From NCBI GenBank assembly GCA_964627045.1, contig CAZVIK010000156.1, positions 1 to 9,786 on the forward strand: a stretch of DNA of 9,786 nt, given 5' to 3'. Each line of letters starts with the position of its first letter. The first letter of the stretch is position 1. A program made the translations under genes and the position numbers. This DNA is from CAZVIK01 sp964627045 (GTDB lineage Bacteria > Acidobacteriota > Terriglobia > Bryobacterales > Bryobacteraceae). Under the pieces are notes generated by a model. It saw nothing but the letters and a program-made list of their open reading frames with translations. It was not told where the DNA came from and did no database searches. Shown in pieces: positions 7,115 through 9,786 of this stretch.

Positions 7115-7784
7115 GATCTTCTATTCGGTGCAGGGAGAGGGCGGGCTGGTGGGAACGCCCAGCGCCTTCATTCGCACCAGCGGGTGCAACCTCCGCTGCG
7201 AGTGGTGCGACACGCCCTACACCTCCTGGGAACCGGAAGGCGTGGAGGTCGCCATCGAGGAGATTCTCGCGCGCGTCACCCGGTTTCGTTCGCACTACAC
7301 GGTGGTGACGGGCGGCGAGCCGTTGATCGCCCCGGAGATCGTCCAGTTGACCGAGGCCCTGCGGCAGATGGGACAGCACGTCACGGTGGAAACCGCGGGC
7401 ACGGTGTTCGCCCCCGTCGATTGCCACCTGATGAGTATCAGCCCGAAGCTCGCCAACTCCACTCCGTTTCTCCGGGAAGACGGCCGCTGGGCCGCGCAGC
7501 ATGAGCGGCTTCGGATCCAACCCGCGATTTTGCGCCGGTTGATGGCGGCCTACGAGTATCAGCTGAAGTTCGTCGTGGAACGGGAAGAAGACATCGCCGA
7601 GATCCGCGACCTTGCCGCGCAGTTGCACGCCAACCCGCAGCGGGTCGTCCTGATGCCCGAGGGAGTGGACGCCGAGGTCCTGCGCGACCGCGCCGTCTGG
7701 ATCGTCGAGGCCTGCAAACAGGAAGGCTACCGCTTCAGCCCGCGCCTGCACGTCGAACTTTACGGCAATCGCCGCGGCGTCTAG
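7101..7784 (+). CDS. queE: QueE, 7-carboxy-7-deazaguanine synthase (radical SAM)
   Basis: Radical SAM enzyme that ring-contracts 6-carboxy-tetrahydropterin to 7-carboxy-7-deazaguanine, the substrate of QueC. 227 residues. It opens with KIAEIFYSVQGEG (2-14), and the [4Fe-4S] ligands are C29, C33 and C36 in CNLRCEWC. GGEP (71-74) binds SAM, ETAGT (97-101) follows, SISPKLA (112-118) matches the family, and the end SPRLHVELYGNRRGV is the typical QueE C-terminus. The start is TTG at 7101, 14 bases inside queC, chosen because GGGAGG sits six bases upstream and the protein begins at the family's normal first residues. With queC it supplies preQ0; queD and folE are not in the window. Confidence 0.97.
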   Translation: MKIAEIFYSVQGEGGLVGTPSAFIRTSGCNLRCEWCDTPYTSWEPEGVEVAIEEILARVTRFRSHYTVVTGGEPLIAPEIVQLTEALRQMGQHVTVETAGTVFAPVDCHLMSISPKLANSTPFLREDGRWAAQHERLRIQPAILRRLMAAYEYQLKFVVEREEDIAEIRDLAAQLHANPQRVVLMPEGVDAEVLRDRAVWIVEACKQEGYRFSPRLHVELYGNRRGV

Positions 7785-7844
7785 CGAGGGCGTTTCACGC
7801 GGACCTGCGGCCGGATGCCGGTGCATTCCGTGTGGGGGAGAACG

Positions 7845-8309
7845 TCATCCGCAGATGGCCAGGGCGCCGGCGCTTTGGCGGTTGCCGATTCGCTGTAGCG
7901 CCGAGGTCAGGCGTGCCAGGAGTTTGCGGACTGGACCTTTCGCCGCCGCCGGCAGGCCCCCGGATCCCGGCCCCGCGGCGCCGGCCAAGTGTACAAGCGT
8001 CCGGGGGCCCCGGCCGGCGACCACCAGGTGGAGCGGAAGAAAGACGGCTCCGGCGCTGTCGATCGCCAGCGTCTCGGCGACCGCCGACGGGCTGTCCACG
8101 CACAGGACCCTGCACGGGGGAATGGACAACCCCAATTGCGTACGAAGCCTGGCGGACAGATCCAGTTCCGCCGGCACGCTGAGGTCTTCTCTGGCCAGGC
8201 TGTCCCGAAGCTGTTTGATCGCGCGCTCAAACGTCTCCGGGATCACATACGTTTGTGTGATTTGCTCCGGAGCGGGCCAGCGGTCCATGACCGGTTCGTG
8301 TGGGCGCAT
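7845..8309 (-). CDS. DUF302 family protein
   Basis: 154-residue soluble protein with no signal peptide or membrane span. Residues about 25-108 fit the DUF302 pattern: ETFERAIKQLRDSL, VPAELDLSARLRTQLGLSIPP (a helix leading to the 'PPyrIL' block), CRVLCVDSP in place of the common YRILGACNP, then AVFLPLHLVVAG for the 'llLPCnvvV' strand. The biochemical function of DUF302 is not established; members are small alpha/beta proteins. The 45-residue C-terminal extension (about 110-154) is rich in G, A and P, then basic, and is not part of the domain. The ATG has AGGAGG nine bases upstream, and that ribosome site lies right against the stop of the DksA-like gene, 15 bases away, so the two are almost certainly one operon. 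The assignment is by eye from the pattern and was not checked by a profile search. Confidence 0.75.
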   Translation of the reverse strand: MRPHEPVMDRWPAPEQITQTYVIPETFERAIKQLRDSLAREDLSVPAELDLSARLRTQLGLSIPPCRVLCVDSPSAVAETLAIDSAGAVFLPLHLVVAGRGPRTLVHLAGAAGPGSGGLPAAAKGPVRKLLARLTSALQRIGNRQSAGALAICG

Positions 8310-8324
8310 TTTCGCGTGCCTCCT

Positions 8325-8729
8325 TTAGGCAGCTTTGCGCATCGCCGGGGCCGGCCCATGGTCGCCGGCCGCCTGCTCCTGGCAGGCGATGCAGCGTTCG
8401 GCCGAAGGAATGGCGGCCAGGCGCTTCGGCGAGATCGACCCTCCGCAGTCGCAGCAGATGCCGTAAGAGCCGTCGGCAAGGCGCGCCAGCGCCGCATCGA
8501 TTTGCCTGAGCCGGCGGGAGGTCAGGTGACCAACCCGCAACGAGACGAACTGGTCGTGCAGAAGACGGGCCTGATCGTCTTCCGCGCACTTTTCGAGTTC
8601 CGCCAGGGTCCCCGAACTGGCCTGAAGCTGACGCCACAGTTCGTTCTTTTGGGCCAGGAGCATCTCCCGTGCCGCTCCGTATGGCGTCCGGTGGACTGAT
8701 GTGGTTGCCCTGAGTTGTGTGGTGTTCAT
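8325..8729 (-). CDS. DksA/TraR-type C4 zinc-finger protein
   Basis: 134-residue protein with a helical first part (about 15-85) ending in a C4 zinc finger: C92-x2-C95-x17-C113-x2-C116, with YGICCDCGG and the RLAAIPSAERC stretch typical of DksA/TraR. Such proteins insert a coiled coil into the RNA polymerase secondary channel and adjust initiation, often with ppGpp. Counting back from the zinc finger without gaps, D52 and A54 match the coiled-coil tip D74 and A76 of E. coli DksA, but the position of D71 is alanine (A49). It is therefore probably not a simple dksA replacement. The ATG at 8729 is chosen for its GGAGG five bases upstream. A TTG at 8792 would add 21 residues, but it lies upstream of the predicted sigma-54 start site. 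It forms an operon with the DUF302 gene. Confidence 0.9.
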   Translation of the reverse strand: MNTTQLRATTSVHRTPYGAAREMLLAQKNELWRQLQASSGTLAELEKCAEDDQARLLHDQFVSLRVGHLTSRRLRQIDAALARLADGSYGICCDCGGSISPKRLAAIPSAERCIACQEQAAGDHGPAPAMRKAA

Positions 8730-8766
8730 TTTCGCCTCCGCGGCGTTGAGCCGGCGCATTGGTAAA

Positions 8767-8782
8767 TGCACATCGGATGCCA
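8767..8782 (-). promoter_or_regulatory. Predicted sigma-54 (-24/-12) promoter of the DksA-like/DUF302 operon
   Basis: The minus strand reads TGGCATCCGATGTGCA here, against the consensus TGGCACG-N4-TTGCW. The invariant GG (8781-8780) and GC (8769-8768) are separated by the obligatory 10 bases. TGGCA and TGCA match; three of the other positions differ. The start site would be near 8756, giving a 27-base leader that contains the GGAGG of the DksA-like gene. Position, orientation and the upstream palindrome all agree. Found by eye only. Confidence 0.7.
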
Positions 8783-8821
8783 ACCTGGACAAGGCCTGAA
8801 ATCAACGCGTTAGGGGTGCGG

Positions 8822-8879
8822 CGGCGGACCGGTGGCGGACTAAAACGTGCAGACTGTCCCGATTGGGACAGGTCCGCCG
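8822..8879. repeat. Outer inverted repeat enclosing the palindrome
   Basis: CGGCGGACC (8822-8830) is the exact complement of GGTCCGCCG (8871-8879). A second copy GGCGGAC (8834-8840) can pair with the same right arm (8872-8878). The right arm abuts the end of the 18-base palindrome, so inner and outer stems could stack. Two alternative left arms for one right arm suggest either a switchable RNA structure or further protein half-sites. Confidence 0.5.
8854..8871. promoter_or_regulatory. Perfect palindrome CTGTCCC-GATT-GGGACAG, likely activator binding site
   Basis: Two perfect 7-base arms flank a 4-base centre. The centre is about 106 bases upstream of the predicted sigma-54 start of the DksA-like operon, a normal distance for an NtrC-family enhancer site, and it also lies about 54 bases before the histidine kinase ATG. 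The dyad and spacing are seen directly; the bound protein is inferred. The same sequence can fold as an RNA hairpin on a plus-strand transcript. Confidence 0.65.
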
Positions 8880-8915
8880 GTTCCGAAGAACGTGGGATAA
8901 TCGTCGTCGGTTTCC

Positions 8916-9786
8916 ATGGCCAGCTTCTGGAACAGCCCTGGTGAGCGGATTCGCACCGGGGCCATCCTGCTGGTGCTGGTGGCGATCAGCCTCCTGCACT
9001 ATCTCACGCCCCAGCATCTGGCCGAGTGGCACTACATTTACCAGCGGCTGTTCTATCTCCCCGTCATTTACGCAGCGCTGCATTTTGGGTGGCGCGGGGG
9101 ACTGGCCACGGCCATCTTCGCCTGGGTCTTCTACTTCCCGCCGTTCCGGTTGACCTGGAGGGAACTGCCTCATTACCTTCTGAGCCAGTACCTGGAGGTG
9201 ATCGTCTTCTGCCTGGCGGGCATCCTTACCGGAGTACTGGCGGACCGCGACCGGAGGCAGCGCGAGATGTTGCGGCGCCGGAGCGAGGAATTGAGCGCCG
9301 TATACCGCGAGTTGCAGGATAACTTCGAGCGGATGAAACGCGCCGAGCGGCTCTACGCCGTCGGGCAGTTGTCGGCCGGACTGGCCCACGAGATCCGCAA
9401 CCCACTGGCCAGCATCGCGGGCGCCGCCGGGCTGCTTCGCCGGGATCGCGTCTCCAGCCAGCAGAAAAGTGAGTGTATCGACATCATCACCCGGGAATGC
9501 GAGCGCCTCAGCCGCCTGCTGACGGGCTTTTTGGATTTCGCCCGCCCGCGGACTCCGCAGTTCCAGAACACCGACCTGAACAGCGTCGTCGATGCGGTGA
9601 TGACGCTGAGCACGCACGCCGCCGGTGCGGGCCGAATCGTGTTGCGGAAGGAGACGGCCCCGGGACTGCCCCCGATCGAGTGCGATCCCGAACAACTCCG
9701 GCAAGTCCTGCTGAACCTGACCATCAACGCGATCCAAGCGATGCCGGAAGGCGGGGAGATCGTGGTCTCCGCCCGCATGGAGGAAG
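8916..9786 (+). CDS. Membrane sensor histidine kinase (3' end outside window)
   Basis: The first 290 residues of a two-component sensor kinase. The N-terminal part has about four closely packed membrane helices (about 14-30, 41-57, 60-76, 90-108), with QRLFYLPVIYAALHFGWRGG resembling the KdpD-type DUF4118 bundle. There is no sizeable periplasmic or PAS domain. A basic coiled-coil linker (110-148) follows, then HisKA with AGLAHEIRNPLASI (phosphorylated H158), and the start of the ATPase domain with the N-box LLNLTINAIQAMPEGG (N271); the G-boxes lie beyond the edge. The H-box and N-box resemble NtrB/ZraS/AtoS kinases, which usually pair with sigma-54-activating response regulators. An in-frame TAA at 8898-8900 limits the start, so ATG 8916 is the natural choice, though its Shine-Dalgarno is weak. 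It is divergent from the DksA-like/DUF302 operon, its likely target through a partner regulator encoded to the right. Confidence 0.93.
   Translation, partial: MASFWNSPGERIRTGAILLVLVAISLLHYLTPQHLAEWHYIYQRLFYLPVIYAALHFGWRGGLATAIFAWVFYFPPFRLTWRELPHYLLSQYLEVIVFCLAGILTGVLADRDRRQREMLRRRSEELSAVYRELQDNFERMKRAERLYAVGQLSAGLAHEIRNPLASIAGAAGLLRRDRVSSQQKSECIDIITRECERLSRLLTGFLDFARPRTPQFQNTDLNSVVDAVMTLSTHAAGAGRIVLRKETAPGLPPIECDPEQLRQVLLNLTINAIQAMPEGGEIVVSARMEE

Noticed and set aside
7005..7826. 273-codon minus-strand frame opposite queE
   Set aside because: queE is complete with all its ligands on the plus strand; the opposite frame has no motif.
7785..7844. Bidirectional terminator between queE and the DUF302 gene
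   Set aside because: Short GC dyads exist but no stable hairpin with a T-run on either strand, so I do not call one.
8730..8792. TTG start extending the DksA-like protein by 21 residues
   Set aside because: It has no ribosome site and lies upstream of the predicted sigma-54 start, while the ATG at 8729 has GGAGG at good spacing.
8837..8850. Second GG-N10-GC element on the plus strand ahead of the kinase
   Set aside because: Only the GG/GC pair and TGCA match; the rest of the -24 box does not, and such pairs are frequent in GC-rich DNA.
8802..9737. 311-codon minus-strand frame opposite the histidine kinase
   Set aside because: The plus-strand frame has intact HisKA and N-box motifs in order; the opposite frame is a compositional shadow.

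Overview
The window looks like chromosomal DNA from a GC-rich bacterium. The mraZ-rsmH-ftsL-ftsI-murE gene order, the style of the proteins and the PASTA-bearing FtsI fit an acidobacterium of the Solibacter/Bryobacter type. That placement is inference from family resemblance; no 16S or marker search was possible. I see no insertion sequence, tRNA, rRNA or CRISPR array.

Left part (1-4890, minus strand): the front of the division and cell wall (dcw) cluster, read leftwards as mraZ, rsmH, ftsL, ftsI, murE. Gaps between genes are only 5-27 bases, and murE runs off the left edge. Upstream of mraZ there is a well-spaced sigma-70-type promoter followed by four 10-base-phased GTGG repeats, the arrangement of an MraZ autoregulatory operator.

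Middle (4995-7784, plus strand): a divergent unit opens with a perfect TTGACA -35 box. It contains a 45-codon single-membrane-span ORF, an FSR-type major facilitator transporter, queC and queE. Transporter, queC and queE overlap each other by 4 and 14 bases, so the transporter is physically tied to two steps of 7-deazaguanine (preQ0/queuosine) synthesis. The queE end and the next gene converge across a 60-base gap (7785-7844) with no U-tailed hairpin that I can see.

Right part (7845-9786): a two-gene minus-strand operon (DksA/TraR-type zinc-finger protein, then a DUF302 protein) lies divergent to a membrane sensor histidine kinase cut by the right edge. The 186-base space between them holds a good sigma-54 (-24/-12) promoter pointing at the DksA-like gene. 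A perfect 7+4+7 palindrome lies about 106 bases upstream of the predicted start site, where an NtrC-family activator would bind. The likely circuit is: kinase -> NtrC-type regulator (outside the window) -> sigma-54 promoter -> DksA-like + DUF302. This is the least ordinary part of the window. The MFS-que linkage, the small membrane ORF and the MraZ operator are the other points worth checking.
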